Origin: Candidatus Coxiella mudrowiae
GTDB lineage: Bacteria; Pseudomonadota; Gammaproteobacteria; Coxiellales; Coxiellaceae
Assembly (NCBI GenBank): GCA_001077715.1
Contig: CP011126.1
Location: 1,426,001-1,490,000 of the forward strand
DNA length: 64,000 nt
Reading direction: 5' to 3'
Position 1 is the stretch's first letter, and the number at the start of each line of letters is the position of its first letter. A program made the translations under genes and the position numbers. Positions 8,932 through 19,574 of this stretch are shown here, piece by piece. The notes beneath the pieces are model-generated. The model searched no databases, was not told the origin of the DNA, and was given only the letters and a program-made list of their open reading frames with translations.

Positions 8932-11787
8932 TTATTTTTTCTTGCTGGGAAGTGAGAAAGGGGGCGATTCTAAAACCGTCTTTAGAAACTTTCCTGTGTG
9001 AGAAAATTTGCATTTTGCAACAGTTTCGGGGGTACCAGCAACGACGACTTGCCCTCCCCCATCACCACCTTCCGGACCCATGTCGATTATCCAATCGGCT
9101 ACTTTGATGACATCGAGATTATGCTCGATGATGACAATAGTGTTACCATCATCGCGCAGTCGGTAAAGCACTCGCAATAAATGTAAAATATCGTGGAAAT
9201 GAAGTCCGGTTGTAGGTTCATCTAATAAATACAACGTGCGACCGGTTGCCCGTTTTGATAATTCACGTGACAATTTAATTCGTTGTGCTTCCCCCCCTGA
9301 TAAAGTCGTTGCACTTTGCCCCAATGTGATATAAGAAACACCGACATCCATCAACGTTTGTAACTTGCGTGCGAGCATTGGGATTACATCAAAAAATTTA
9401 CGTGCCTCTTCAACCGTCATTTGTAGCACATCATAAATATTTTTCCCTTTATAATGTATCTCCAGCGTTTCACGGTTGTATCGTTTTCCTTTGCAAACAT
9501 CACAAACGACATAAATATCAGCTAAAAAATGCATTTCCACTTTAATAACACCATCACCTTCACAGGCTTCGCAACGACCACCTTTTACATTGAAACTGAA
9601 TCGGCCTGGCGAATAGCCTCGTGCGCGTGCTTCTTGTGTGCCTGCAAATAATTCGCGAATCGGTGTAAAAACACCCGTATAAGTTGCTGAATTTGATCGT
9701 GGCGTTCGACCAATGGGGCTTTGATCGATCTCTACAACCTTATCTAAATATTCTAACCCCTTGATGGATTTATAGGGGCCCACACGTCGTTGCGTGGCGC
9801 CATTTAATTGTGAAACAACAATAGAATAAAGCGTATCGCTAATAAGGCTCGATTTTCCTGAACCTGATACGCCTGTTACACAAGTCATAAGACCAATGGG
9901 AATATTTATATCCACATTTTTTAAATTATTGTAGGTGGCACCTTTTAGCGAAATAGATTGTCCTATGTTTAATCTGCGTTTTTTCGGAACTGGAATTGTG
10001 CTTTTTCCCGATAAATAACGTCCTGTTAATGAGCGGGGATTTTCCATAATTTCAGCAGGGGTACCTTGTGCAACAATCTCCCCCCCGTGAACCCCAGCAC
10101 CTGGCCCAATGTCAACAACATAATCCGCTATACGAATGGCTTCTTCATCATGCTCCACAACAATAACCGAATTTCCCAAGTCGCGCAGATGTTTTAATGT
10201 ATCTAATAATCGTTGATTATCTCGTTGGTGTAAGCCAATCGACGGTTCATCTAAAATGTACATTACGCCTACTAACCCAGAACCAATTTGACTTGCCAAT
10301 CGGATACGTTGCGCTTCCCCACCTGATAGAGTTTCTGCGCTTCGAGCTAAATTTAAATAATTCAGGCCAACGTTTACTAAAAATCCGAGCCGAACATTAA
10401 CTTCTTTTAATATTTTTTCTGCAATCATTCCCCGGCGCCCTTCTAACTTTAGCGATTGAAAAAATTTGAGGGCATCACCAACAGACATCGCCGTAATTTC
10501 AGGAAGATTTTTATTTTCTACAAAAACATGTTGCGCTTCTGTTCGCAAACGAGTTCCTTCACAGGCTTCACATTCATTCACCGTCAAATACTTCGCTAAT
10601 TCTTCTTGCACAGCCTGCGATTCTGTTTCGCGATAGCGCCGTTCCATGATAGGTATTACACCTTCAAAAGGATATTTCCGTTTAATTTTTTTACCATCAT
10701 GCGAAGGAAGGTAAAAAGTAATGATTTCATTCCCACTTCCATACAGTAATTTATTTTTGATCCATTTTGGCAATCGATAATAAGGAGTTTCCATACCGAA
10801 GCCATAGTGATCGGCTAAGGAAGTCAACAATTGATGATAATATAAATTACGACGATCCCATCCACGAATGGCACCATCGGCGAGACTAGCTTTTTCGTTG
10901 TGAATTACCTTTTTGGGATCAAAATATTGCTTAACACCTAATCCATCGCACGTCGAACAGGCGCCCACAGGGTTATTAAAAGAAAACAATCTCGGTTCTA
11001 ATTCTTCTAAACTGTAACCACAATCAAAACAGGCATAACGAGAGGAAAAAATACGCTCTTCAATTTGTCGGTTATTAAAGGGAGCTACTACAGCTAACCC
11101 GTCCGATAAACGTATCGCAGTTTCGAAGGATTCTGCTAAGCGCTGCTTCACATCCGGGCGAACTTTAACACGATCGATTACTACTTCAATGGTATGTTTT
11201 TTACGCAAACTTAATTTAGGCGCTTCATCCAATTCCACCAATTCACCGTCAATTCGCACACGAATGAACCCTTGGGTTTTTAATTGGTTAATAAGCTGGA
11301 CATGCTCCCCCTTACGCTCTCGAACAACAGGAGCCAATATCATGATAGGTGTCCCTTCTGAAATTGCTAAAACCGCATCCACCATCTGGCTTATGGTTTG
11401 CGCTTGCAAGGGATAGTGATGCTCTGGGCAACAAGGCTGACCAACCCGAGCGTATAACAATCGTAGATAATCATAAATTTCTGTAATCGTACCTACAGTA
11501 GAACGGGGATTATGCGACGCCGATTTTTGTTCGATGGCAATTGCTGGGGAGAGTCCTTCGATGACATCTACCTCCGGTTTCTCCATCATTGATAAAAATT
11601 GACGGGCGTAAGCTGACAGTGATTCTACATAGCGTCGTTGCCCCTCTGCATAGAGGGTATCAAACGCCAGGGAAGACTTTCCCGACCCCGACAGACCTGT
11701 AATGATAATTAATTGATTTCGCGGCAGGTCAAGATCAATATTTTTGAGATTATGTGTCCGAACACCGCGCAACTGGATATGGCTCAT
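8932..11787 (-). CDS. uvrA: UvrABC excinuclease subunit A
   Basis: Damage-recognition ATPase of nucleotide excision repair. The 951-residue protein starts at ATG 11787 ([16 protein letters not shown]); an in-frame extension upstream does not resemble the family. Two ABC modules are visible: Walker [11 protein letters not shown] near residue 31 and [10 protein letters not shown] near 640, and two signature motifs LSGGEAQR. Zinc-binding pairs are present as CFDCG...CSTCDG, CEACEG, and CEACEGDG...CDVCKGKR. Length is normal (about 940). It appears monocistronic and intact, so excision repair is likely kept although dinB is lost. Confidence 0.97.
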   Translation of the reverse strand: MSHIQLRGVRTHNLKNIDLDLPRNQLIIITGLSGSGKSSLAFDTLYAEGQRRYVESLSAYARQFLSMMEKPEVDVIEGLSPAIAIEQKSASHNPRSTVGTITEIYDYLRLLYARVGQPCCPEHHYPLQAQTISQMVDAVLAISEGTPIMILAPVVRERKGEHVQLINQLKTQGFIRVRIDGELVELDEAPKLSLRKKHTIEVVIDRVKVRPDVKQRLAESFETAIRLSDGLAVVAPFNNRQIEERIFSSRYACFDCGYSLEELEPRLFSFNNPVGACSTCDGLGVKQYFDPKKVIHNEKASLADGAIRGWDRRNLYYHQLLTSLADHYGFGMETPYYRLPKWIKNKLLYGSGNEIITFYLPSHDGKKIKRKYPFEGVIPIMERRYRETESQAVQEELAKYLTVNECEACEGTRLRTEAQHVFVENKNLPEITAMSVGDALKFFQSLKLEGRRGMIAEKILKEVNVRLGFLVNVGLNYLNLARSAETLSGGEAQRIRLASQIGSGLVGVMYILDEPSIGLHQRDNQRLLDTLKHLRDLGNSVIVVEHDEEAIRIADYVVDIGPGAGVHGGEIVAQGTPAEIMENPRSLTGRYLSGKSTIPVPKKRRLNIGQSISLKGATYNNLKNVDINIPIGLMTCVTGVSGSGKSSLISDTLYSIVVSQLNGATQRRVGPYKSIKGLEYLDKVVEIDQSPIGRTPRSNSATYTGVFTPIRELFAGTQEARARGYSPGRFSFNVKGGRCEACEGDGVIKVEMHFLADIYVVCDVCKGKRYNRETLEIHYKGKNIYDVLQMTVEEARKFFDVIPMLARKLQTLMDVGVSYITLGQSATTLSGGEAQRIKLSRELSKRATGRTLYLLDEPTTGLHFHDILHLLRVLYRLRDDGNTIVIIEHNLDVIKVADWIIDMGPEGGDGGGQVVVAGTPETVAKCKFSHTGKFLKTVLESPPFSLPSKKK

Positions 11788-11884
11788 AGGACCGATATTG
11801 TACAGTAGTGGCCTTGATAAGCGAAGCCCATTCAAGCAATTGAACCGTTCTCTCATAGAATAAATAGAGGTTCGTTAGAGTCCG

Positions 11885-12319
11885 TTATGAACACTGACCG
11901 TTAACCCAATCTATTACTGGGATATGTGTTGGACCTTGTGCCTTCGGAGTTGGGGCCAAGATTGTATAACCACAAGCTATTTGGCTCCCATAAAGCTGAG
12001 CGATAGGGGAAAATACAGAAGGTGTTATATTTTTTACCATGGCTTTGTAAACTTGTCTCAGATGGGGTGTGTCACACTTTTGCGTTTGAGGATTACAAAG
12101 AGTAGCTCCCCGCGTCACCCATTGATGCTCGTTAAAGGGAAACGAAGTGGAATATCCTATGTAAAGATTAGGCGCACTACTTGATGTGTTTGTCCCTTGA
12201 AAAGCGGTACTTTGAATCTTAGAAACTGGAGGACAATGGGGATAACTTAGGGACTGCGAAAAACGAAAAGAAACAGTACCTAATAAGACCAAAACTAGAA
12301 GAAATGGAACGTTGATCAT
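11885..12319 (-). CDS. Small exported Cys-containing protein, unknown function
   Basis: A 144-residue protein beginning with a hydrophobic signal peptide (residues about 1-22, FLLVLVLLGTVSF). It is followed by a mature region with several cysteines (CPPVS near 29, CNPQTQKC near 78-85, CGYTI near 116, a final C near 143) that could form disulfides in the periplasm. The start follows GGTGGGG. The layout recalls small exported DUF3757-like proteins of Legionella and Coxiella, but that is only an impression. It lies upstream of uvrA on the same strand with about 100 bp between them. Confidence 0.7.
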   Translation of the reverse strand: MINVPFLLVLVLLGTVSFRFSQSLSYPHCPPVSKIQSTAFQGTNTSSSAPNLYIGYSTSFPFNEHQWVTRGATLCNPQTQKCDTPHLRQVYKAMVKNITPSVFSPIAQLYGSQIACGYTILAPTPKAQGPTHIPVIDWVNGQCS

Positions 12320-12466
12320 AAAACCCCACCAAGAAACTTGATCAATTTTAACACAATCGAGGATGCTTGAAAAATATTCCTGGATTTGTTTATTTTGGAT
12401 TTAAGGCCAAGGACCTAAGGTCTTGGGGCAGCTACTTCTAGCCTGCCAATAACTCAAGGATAAAGC

Positions 12467-13208
12467 ATGGTAAACAAACAAAAACTCATTATTCTTCCTG
12501 GATGGAGCGGCAATGCTATGCTCTGGGAGCATCAGTGTCAGCACCTAAATATGATAGACCTAGAAGATGGTAGACCCAGAAGTTATTGTTATTCACAGAC
12601 CAAGAAACTGTCGAAAAATGGCTGAAGCTGTTGTAAAGCGAACACCTCCTAAATTTATTTTAGTGGGGCATTCCTTAGGGGGGGGCTAGGTCACCCAAGT
12701 CTATTGCCAATCGCTATCCGGAAAGAGTCAGTAAACTCATTTTAATTGCCACTTGGGAACGCGCTGAAAAGGACCAGAAAGATATCGACTTTATGCAACA
12801 AACCTTAGTCCAGATAAAAAATAACCAACGCGAAACACTATTTGATGAAATGAGGCCTAACCTTGTTTAACCTGAGCGTAAAAACGAAAAACCCCTAATA
12901 CAAAAAATCAAATTGGCTCAATCACAGTTTCCTACAGAAGGATTAATCAATCAAACACTAGTTAAAATCCACAGTCCCAATACTCATGGGATTTTACCAA
13001 ACATTCAATGTCCCACATTAATTATTCATAGACATCAAGCATAGACATCAAGACCACCTATGTTCCATTGAACAACAGGAAATTCTAAAAAAATAAAATC
13101 TCTAGAGCTATTTTGATCATTGTCGAAGATTGCGGGCATTTGCCATTAATCGAAAGACCACAAACTATTACTGCGCTGATTCGATTGTGGGTTCAGATAG
13201 AAACCTAA
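12467..13208 (+). pseudogene. Alpha/beta hydrolase, disrupted
   Basis: Pieces in three frames rebuild an alpha/beta hydrolase of about 240 residues: KLIILPGWSGNAMLWEHQ at the start, the nucleophile elbow ILVGHSLGGG, then RYPERVSKLILIAT, CPTLIIH and IIVEDCGHLPLIERPQ with the catalytic His. This is the BioH/pimeloyl-ester-esterase type of layout, though I cannot assign a substrate. Stops and frameshifts include an over-long G7 run at the elbow, a TAA near 12868 and a 13-bp tandem duplication at 13027-13052. ATG 12467 follows AAGGA. Confidence 0.82.
13027..13052. repeat. 13-bp tandem duplication in the hydrolase pseudogene
   Basis: CATAGACATCAAG occurs twice in a row. Removing one copy locally restores the frame (IIHRHQDHLCSIEQQ), so the duplication is an inactivating event. 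Confidence 0.9.
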
Positions 13209-13209
13209 C

Positions 13210-13487
13210 GATTAAAAATATTTTTGTCTTGATTGAAATAAATATCAATTAATAGCAATAAACCTGCATATAAACCCCCGCTAAACTGCGCATTGTGTTG
13301 ATTCGATTGCCACATTAGAAACCATTCGGAACCAATAGCGATAAATCCAAAAAAATAAAGCATAATATCCAACCAGAGACCTACCTGAGTGAAATTTTAA
13401 TGCGATAAAATACATCAGTTTTAAGATGCCGAAATAATAAAATTGCCCGCTATCCACAATAAAATAGCCGTGATCATCTTTGATCAT
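13210..13487 (-). pseudogene. Membrane protein fragment
   Basis: A 68-codon open piece (13281-13487) with two hydrophobic segments (YFGILKLMYFIALKF, YYALFFWIYRYWF). A different frame downstream continues as FSGGLYAGLLLLIDIY and ends at a TAG near 13210, so the two look like one small membrane protein split by a frameshift near 13310. No family was recognised. Confidence 0.45.
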
Positions 13488-14319
13488 CTCTTCCGTAATG
13501 ACTGAAAGATACAGAATAGTTTTCAGTAGCAGATTCGTAATTCGTAATAGCGCACCAGATTACTTCGGGGCTTCTAAGGGTAGTATCCATGCTGAGAATA
13601 TGCTTTACCAACTCCCAATTAGTGCCATAATCTGTAAAATTAGTGAACGCAGAAAAGGTAAATAATAGAGCAGTTGCTAAAATTAAATACTTTTTAATTA
13701 AACGTTAATTAAACGCAGGTAGATCATACTAATCCTTACGCTTGAAGGAAAAAACATCTAACTCTAATACCTATAGAGCATTATAGCTGTATCAATCATT
13801 TTTCGTTAACAAGAAAAAGTGTGCATCAAGTTTTAATCCTTCTCTTGATGCTACGTGATGTTTTTACTTTTGATGGCAGTGTTGTTGAGTCCTTGTCCTA
13901 CAGGAAAGGTGGGTGGGATATTTTTTGGATGAATAGTATTATTGTCTTGAACAGCAATCGTAGCTAATTTTGGATCGATATGATAATCTACGCGTCACTA
14001 TAAGAAGTTCCTTTGTGCTCCCTCCCCAAATTGGCGTTTCCTAAATTTACACCTGTTTTTATGTTAAATTTGATACTCAATATGGGCCTTCCCAGTCCAA
14101 TAGCAGGAGGAGAAAATTCCAGTTTCAACCCCAAAATAGAGATTTACGCTTTATTCTGATGCATAATCCACTCTTCGACAGGAAAACTTAAATCAGTCGG
14201 CTACTCACCCCTCTTTTGATAGGACCAATCATGAATTTAGTTAGAGATTATAAGTTGTCTTACCAAGCTCCTCTTTTGAAGGTACAATAAGGTTTTTTCA
14301 GCACTTATCGTTGATTATT
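13488..14319. other. Decayed stretch before yajR
   Basis: No intact gene. On the minus strand near 13850-14010 a readable piece (VDYHIDPKLATIAVQDNN, then PPTFPVGQGLNN) suggests a former secreted or surface protein, broken by stops and frameshifts. An 11-bp tandem duplication lies at 13694-13715. No convincing promoter for yajR was identified. Confidence 0.5.
13694..13715. repeat. 11-bp tandem duplication
   Basis: TTAATTAAACG occurs twice in a row in non-coding sequence. Confidence 0.85.
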
Positions 14320-15726
14320 ATGTATGCGAAAGAACCAACTGCAGTAGCTTCCCTCGCCGCTATTATGGCCTTTCGGATGCTGGGATTATTTATGCTCCTC
14401 CCGGTATTTTCTCTCTATACCAACCAAATACCCTTTGCTACACCAGCCCTCATCGGGATAGCGCTTGGTATCTATGGACTCCTACAAGCGTGTTTTCAAA
14501 TCCCTTTTGGGATGCTCTCCGATCATATTGGTCGCAAACCTGTTATCACCGCAGGCCTGATATTGCTCGGCGTTGGAAGTATTCTTGCTGCCCTATCGCA
14601 TTCCATTTACGGCATTATCATCGGCCGAGCCCTTCAAGGTGCCGGGGCAATCGGGAGTACCATTCTTGCCATGATCGCTGATTTGACTCGTGATGAAGAA
14701 CGCAGTAAAGCTATGGCGCTAGTGGGAATGGTAATTGGATTTTCGTTTGCTATCGCTCTTATTATTGGCCCAGTCATTAACACATGGTTTCAGCTTAAAG
14801 GCATTTTCTGGACGACCGTAATTTTTGCAACGCTAGGAATTATTCTTCTCTATACTGTAGTGCCAACTCCCCCTCAACCACTACCCCATCCTGAAGTGAA
14901 ATCCGAGTCAGGGTATTTTAAAAAAGTAATCCGCAGTAGTGCCCTTTTACGCTTGGATTTGGGTATCTTTTCTCTTCATTGTATTTTAACAGCAATGTTT
15001 ATTGGCCTTCCTATCATTCTAAGCCGGGTAATTAATCTTAGCGAACATGAGCAAGTATCTCTTTATCTAATTATACTTTTATTTGCCTTTATAATAGCCA
15101 TGCCCCTCATTATTCTTTCCGAAAAAAAACGCCAACTTAAGTGGTCTTTTATTAGTGCTATCGTTCTTCTAATAGTTTGTCAGTTTTTATTAATAGCTTT
15201 TCACCGCTCAGTCATTGAAATTGGAATCATCTTATTTCTTTTTTTCACTGCTTTTACTTTATTAGAAGCCACCCTCCCCTCATTAATCTCAAAGATTGCC
15301 CCGATTCGTCAAAAAGGCACAGCGCTCGGAATTTATTCTTCCGCCCAATTTCTTGGCATTTTCTTGGGTGCCAGTCTAGGAGGATGGATTTTTGGTCACT
15401 TCCAGTGGATAGGTGTGTTTATTTTTTGCGCAATTATTGCGCTGTTATGGTTGGTACTGGCCATTACCATGCAAAATCCGACTTATCTTTGTACGGTTAT
15501 TATAAAACTAGACGATTATTTAAAACAAAATCTCGTCTCTTTGAAAGAAAATCTCCATACCATTCCTGGCATTTCTGAAGCAGCGGTTTTGACTCATGAA
15601 AATTTAATTTATCTTAAAATTGATAAAAAAATAATTACCGAAGACGAATTGCGAAAACGAATCAGAGAGAGTAACCTAAACGGAACCAGGAACCGTTTAA
15701 AGTCAGCGGATGTTAGCTTTATTTGA
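14320..15726 (+). CDS. yajR: MFS transporter with C-terminal YAM-like domain (YajR type)
   Basis: A 468-residue inner-membrane efflux-type transporter of the major facilitator superfamily. About twelve hydrophobic segments are visible. Motif A between TM2 and TM3 reads GMLSDHIGRKPVITAG, and the TM4 region carries GRALQGAGAIGSTILAM. The soluble tail after residue about 395 (VIIKLDDYLKQNL, then IPGISEAAVL and IYLKID) looks like the ferredoxin-fold YAM domain that distinguishes YajR. The substrate is not known. I start at ATG 14320; a TTG nine bases upstream is possible. The ssb start lies 28 bp downstream, so the two are probably cotranscribed. Confidence 0.86.
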   Translation: MYAKEPTAVASLAAIMAFRMLGLFMLLPVFSLYTNQIPFATPALIGIALGIYGLLQACFQIPFGMLSDHIGRKPVITAGLILLGVGSILAALSHSIYGIIIGRALQGAGAIGSTILAMIADLTRDEERSKAMALVGMVIGFSFAIALIIGPVINTWFQLKGIFWTTVIFATLGIILLYTVVPTPPQPLPHPEVKSESGYFKKVIRSSALLRLDLGIFSLHCILTAMFIGLPIILSRVINLSEHEQVSLYLIILLFAFIIAMPLIILSEKKRQLKWSFISAIVLLIVCQFLLIAFHRSVIEIGIILFLFFTAFTLLEATLPSLISKIAPIRQKGTALGIYSSAQFLGIFLGASLGGWIFGHFQWIGVFIFCAIIALLWLVLAITMQNPTYLCTVIIKLDDYLKQNLVSLKENLHTIPGISEAAVLTHENLIYLKIDKKIITEDELRKRIRESNLNGTRNRLKSADVSFI

Positions 15727-15753
15727 GATTTGAGAACTTAGGAGAGTTTTGTA

Positions 15754-16218
15754 ATGTCTAGAGGTGTAAATAAAGTTATTTTAATTGGGAACTTAGGCCA
15801 AGACCCCGAAGTACGTTATACGCCCAACGGAAACGCTGTTACGAATGTAACATTAGCTACAAGCACAACCTGGCGTGATAAACAAACCGGCGAATTGCAA
15901 GAGCGTACGGAATGGCATCGAATTGCATTCTTTAATCGTTTAGCTGAAATTGTAGGAGAATATTTACGCAAAGGTTCAAAAGTGTATATCGAAGGGAGTT
16001 TACGGACGCGTAAATGGCAAGATAAGAATGGTGCCGATCGCTATACTACAGAAATTATTGCAAATGAAATGCACATTCTGGATAGCCGAAGCGGCGGTGG
16101 CTATGGAAATCAGGAAAGGAGTTCTTCTTACAAACAAACCAATGCGGTAGAAAATCAACCCGCCGCATCTAATGAGGATGGTTCTTACTCTGATCTTGAA
16201 GATGATATTCCTTTCTAA
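15754..16218 (+). CDS. ssb: Single-stranded DNA-binding protein
   Basis: A 154-residue SSB protecting single-stranded DNA in replication, repair and recombination. The OB fold spans about residues 4-110 ([41 protein letters not shown]). A short linker follows, and the acidic tip DLEDDIPF that recruits partner enzymes is intact. AGGAG lies ten bases before ATG. It follows yajR closely. The next ATG (16219) directly abuts the stop and belongs to a broken gene. Confidence 0.97.
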   Translation: MSRGVNKVILIGNLGQDPEVRYTPNGNAVTNVTLATSTTWRDKQTGELQERTEWHRIAFFNRLAEIVGEYLRKGSKVYIEGSLRTRKWQDKNGADRYTTEIIANEMHILDSRSGGGYGNQERSSSYKQTNAVENQPAASNEDGSYSDLEDDIPF

Positions 16219-16647
16219 ATGAGAAAGACACAACTCAATTCCACCAACCCAACGACTCCATTCCGGTCCAGGCGTGTTTGATGCATTATCAGCTCGCCTG
16301 GTAAAACAAGCCGGATTTTCAGATGGTCTATTTATCGAAGCTCTTCAATCGCTTGAACAAATTAAAAAAATAGCCGAAGAAGTCCCCCAACCCAAATTAA
16401 TTAATTATGTTTTATGGCGGCAAAACCTCCTTACTTCCTCTTAATCAACTAGAACGGTTAGGTTATCAATTGGTTATTATACCCTATACCTTTCGAGTTA
16501 CAACGCGCTGCCATTGCAGCAATGCAAAAAACGCTAGCGTTCATTAAACAAAATGGGGATAGCCAATTAATCGCAAGTGAGTTAACTACCTTTAAAGATT
16601 GCGAAATGATCACTGGTACCGCCGATTGGCTCAAACTTAGCAAATAA
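16219..16647 (+). pseudogene. Isocitrate lyase/PEP mutase-family gene, internally deleted
   Basis: The N-terminal piece GVFDALSARLVKQAGF and the C-terminal pieces EALQSLEQIKKIAEEVPQP, GGKTPLLPLNQLERLGYQLV and LQRAAIAAMQKTLAF are those of carboxyvinyl-carboxyphosphonate phosphorylmutase or methylisocitrate-lyase-like enzymes. About 430 bp remain of roughly 860, because the central barrel with the metal-binding Asp residues and catalytic loop is missing. Additional small indels break the frames. It abuts ssb and ends before the fabV terminator. Confidence 0.82.
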
Positions 16648-16649
16648 GG

Positions 16650-16677
16650 AATACGGATTCTGGCGAATCTTCGTATT
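16650..16677. terminator. Hairpin after fabV, likely terminator
   Basis: AATACG-GATTC-TGGC-GAATC-TT-CGTATT forms a two-part stem of 11 bp with a TT bulge and a 4-base loop, one base beyond the fabV stop. The T-rich tail on the minus strand is weak (CCTTATTT), so it may act in either direction or only stabilise the 3' end. Confidence 0.6.
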
Positions 16678-16678
16678 T

Positions 16679-17872
16679 CTAAAAAGGAATAGCAACGTCG
16701 ATGTCCACATCCTTATCATAATCAATCCCGCTTAAACCAAAACCAAATAATTTGTAAAAATCTTTACGGTACCCCGCAATATCAGAAACTTGTTCGACAT
16801 TTTCGCTCTTAATGGATTGCCATAATTCTTTCACTTCAGCTTGAACGTCGTCACGCATTTCCCAATCGTCCATGCGAATACGACCTTCTTCATCTCTGGG
16901 AATATCATTACTGTGATATAAGCGCTCACTAAATAACCGCCACATCTGTTGGATACAGCCTTCGTGCAGATTTTTTTCCTTCATAACTTTATAAAGCAAT
17001 GAGATGTAAAGAGGGAGCACCGGTATAGCAGCGCTAGCTTGCGTTACCAGTGCTTTATTCACAGAAATAATGGCTTGTCCTTCTAGTTTCGATTTTAAAA
17101 GAAAATCCAATTTTTTGGCTGTTTCTTCTAAATGGAATTTTGCTCTTCCAATAGTACCATTACGATAAATCGCGTGGGTTATTTCAGGGCCAATATACGT
17201 AAAGGCAGCCGTTTTAATCCCTTTTGCTAAACAATTATTTTCCAACAAAGCACTTATCCACAAAGCCCAATCGTCACCACCCATAACTGCTTCTGTATCT
17301 TGGATTTCTTTTTCAGTCGCGGGCTCAATGATCACTTCGCTTACCTCACCCGTCATAACATCCACTGTTTTATTTCGATAGGACTGGCCGATGGGTTTTA
17401 ATACAGAATTAAAAATTTCGCCAGTTTTGGGGTGAATTCGGCGCGGAGAGGCAATACTATAAATAATTAAATCAACCTCACTTTGCCAATCCTGTTGAAT
17501 TAACTCAATGGTTTTTTGTTTTATTTCGTCTGAAAACGCATCACCCTTAATGCTTTTAGCATATAATCCTGTCTCGTGGGCGGCTTTTTCAAAGGTTGCT
17601 GTATTATACCATCCTGGAGAGGCGGTTCGTTTTTCACTAGCTGATTTTTCAAAAAAAACACCGATCGTTTTAGCGCCTGCAGCAAAAGCAGCCACAATGC
17701 GGCTTGCCAAACCAAAACCGGTAGAAGCACCAATAATTAAAACTTTTTTAGGACCACCAGAAAGATGTGTTTGTTTTTTAACGTAATCAATCCATTCTGT
17801 TACATGTTCTTCGCACCCCGTTGGATGAGCCGTTGTACAAATAAAACCACGAACTTTTGGCGTGACAATCAT
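16679..17872 (-). CDS. fabV: Enoyl-ACP reductase FabV (NADH-dependent)
   Basis: Catalyses the last reduction of each fatty-acid elongation cycle; FabV is the triclosan-tolerant isozyme. The 397-residue protein has the NADH motif GASTGFGLASR at about residues 48-58. The active-site pair Tyr-X8-Lys characteristic of FabV is visible as Y-RNGTIGRA-K near residue 235-245. The C-terminal segment AGYRKDFYKLFGFGLSGIDY is also typical. Length matches the family (about 398-400). The start follows GGGGGAAG. It is flanked by pseudogenes yet intact, as expected for an essential lipid-synthesis step. Confidence 0.95.
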   Translation of the reverse strand: MIVTPKVRGFICTTAHPTGCEEHVTEWIDYVKKQTHLSGGPKKVLIIGASTGFGLASRIVAAFAAGAKTIGVFFEKSASEKRTASPGWYNTATFEKAAHETGLYAKSIKGDAFSDEIKQKTIELIQQDWQSEVDLIIYSIASPRRIHPKTGEIFNSVLKPIGQSYRNKTVDVMTGEVSEVIIEPATEKEIQDTEAVMGGDDWALWISALLENNCLAKGIKTAAFTYIGPEITHAIYRNGTIGRAKFHLEETAKKLDFLLKSKLEGQAIISVNKALVTQASAAIPVLPLYISLLYKVMKEKNLHEGCIQQMWRLFSERLYHSNDIPRDEEGRIRMDDWEMRDDVQAEVKELWQSIKSENVEQVSDIAGYRKDFYKLFGFGLSGIDYDKDVDIDVAIPF

Positions 17873-18140
17873 GAAGCTTCCCCTTTATATTTTTTCCCAT
17901 CTTTACATAAGATAGTGGCATGGTTTTTAGCCAATTTAGAGAGGGCATTCTAACAAAAAGCTGTATTTAAGGCTACACTAAGAGCTTCCAGTAAGGCTCT
18001 GGTCTTAACCCACTTTCTTAAATATTTTCTTAAGTGAATTAGAAATTTAATATTGTGATTAAGAAAGATTCTTTGCCTGTGTTGTTGTTCCATTGGCACT
18101 GTATTTTTAATTAAATAAATCTCTATTCGAAGATTGAGCT

Positions 18141-19290
18141 ATGAGCCGTATCCCAAATACCCCTGATAATGCTCAGTTAGACCAGTTAAATCAAGAATTT
18201 TCTCCAGTAGAGATAATAAGCAATACTTATGGGCAAAAGATTTTAAAAATGCTCAACCAACTTGATGTTTTTACGCATTTTCGATTCTCTTCACTTTTCA
18301 TTTGTTTTATTCCTTATTTCACTGAAGAAGAGTTAACAGAGTATGTGGCATCTCAAACTAAGAATAAAACGCAAGAAGAGAAGGAATTGTTTTTCCTTTT
18401 TTTAGTAAGTTCTTTAAAGAAGAAATCAACTTATGCTACCATTTTAAAGCTCTTATGTTTACTAATAACAAAGATTATGTACAAAAAAAGGTAAAAAAAT
18501 ATTTAGGCGACGAGTATACGAAGGTCCTCATGCGGCACGCCTCCTTTAAGGGAGAAATCCTGTGATGCTAGCAATGACACAACACCTATCAAAACGCCGG
18601 GAGAGATTTTTGCAGCATTTATTTTGAAGAAATTGCCTAATTGACGGTATTACGATGATTTACCCAGATTCAAACTTCTTTGGAACAAAAGGAGAAAATA
18701 AAAGGTAAAAATAAACAATTCAGATATCTCTTGCACAAATAGGACTACCTTATATAACCCCGTTTGGGTTGCTTGTTCCGATTTGCCAGTATTTGTGTGG
18801 CCAGAATTATCGTGTCGACGGCGGTAGCATAATGATAACGGCTGATATTCAATCGTTTGATGCAGGATTTTATATACCGAAAAACAGACGATACAAAAAG
18901 ACAACCAATATGAAACAGTGGTTAGCTCGAGGATCGTTACGAATACGATTACGTATAACGCTAAAGATGAAGAAAACTAACGTTATCTCATATTTAATAT
19001 GTGGACAAGATTGGAGCGCAAAATTAATGATGAAATAATGAAAAACTTAATTACAGATTTTCAACAACAAGCCGTAGATCAGTTTGATTATTAAGAAGTA
19101 CTTTATGGCACTTCTGCGCGGAGAAATGCCTTTCTTACAATTTTTAAGAATCTACCTCATAATGGTGGAGGTAGTCATACTTTTAAAACTATTGTACCCG
19201 TAGATGAGGAACTCACTCTTTTCAAAACCTAATATGATAGTAGAGAACTGGCTTGTTTGTCTAGAAAAATTAAACGCCTCAACTAGGTTA
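18141..19290 (+). pseudogene. Decayed gene of unknown family
   Basis: A 117-codon open piece (18141-18494, MSRIPNTPDNAQLDQLNQEF) is followed, across frameshifts and stops, by further readable pieces in the same direction: YVQKKVKKYLGDEYTKVLM, GGSIMITADIQSFDAGFYIP, NMWTRLERKINDEIMKNL and HNGGGSHTFKTIVPVDEEL. Together they suggest one former protein of about 350-380 residues. I recognise no domain. It may have been the N-terminal part of the repeat protein that follows, because both run in the same direction with no clear boundary. Confidence 0.45.
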
Positions 19291-19574
19291 ACTTACTTTA
19301 TTTGGTTTTTAGCCCGAATTCATAAACCTTTTCCTTCTTCACATCATTTTTAAGTTTGTTTTTACTATATTTTTTTATCATTAGCGTCGTAAAATGATTA
19401 AAGAATTATTTATAAAAAATATTCATGTTAAGAAGCAGCGCTTTTCTAGAAATAAATAAGGAACCTGACGAATATAATTTTATTAAGTCAGAAAATTATG
19501 TTGATCCCTTGTCACATCCTATAGGATGATTTTGTGCTTTTTAAAGATCCTCTAATCGAAAAAATTACCCCAAT

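Noticed and set aside
12116-12184. Plus-strand frame opposite the exported protein (11924-12184)
   Set aside because: Antisense shadow; the minus-strand frame has a signal peptide and a ribosome binding site.
18769-19038. 89-codon frame as an intact small gene
   Set aside because: Better read as one piece of a larger frameshifted gene, because adjacent frames continue the same protein-like composition.
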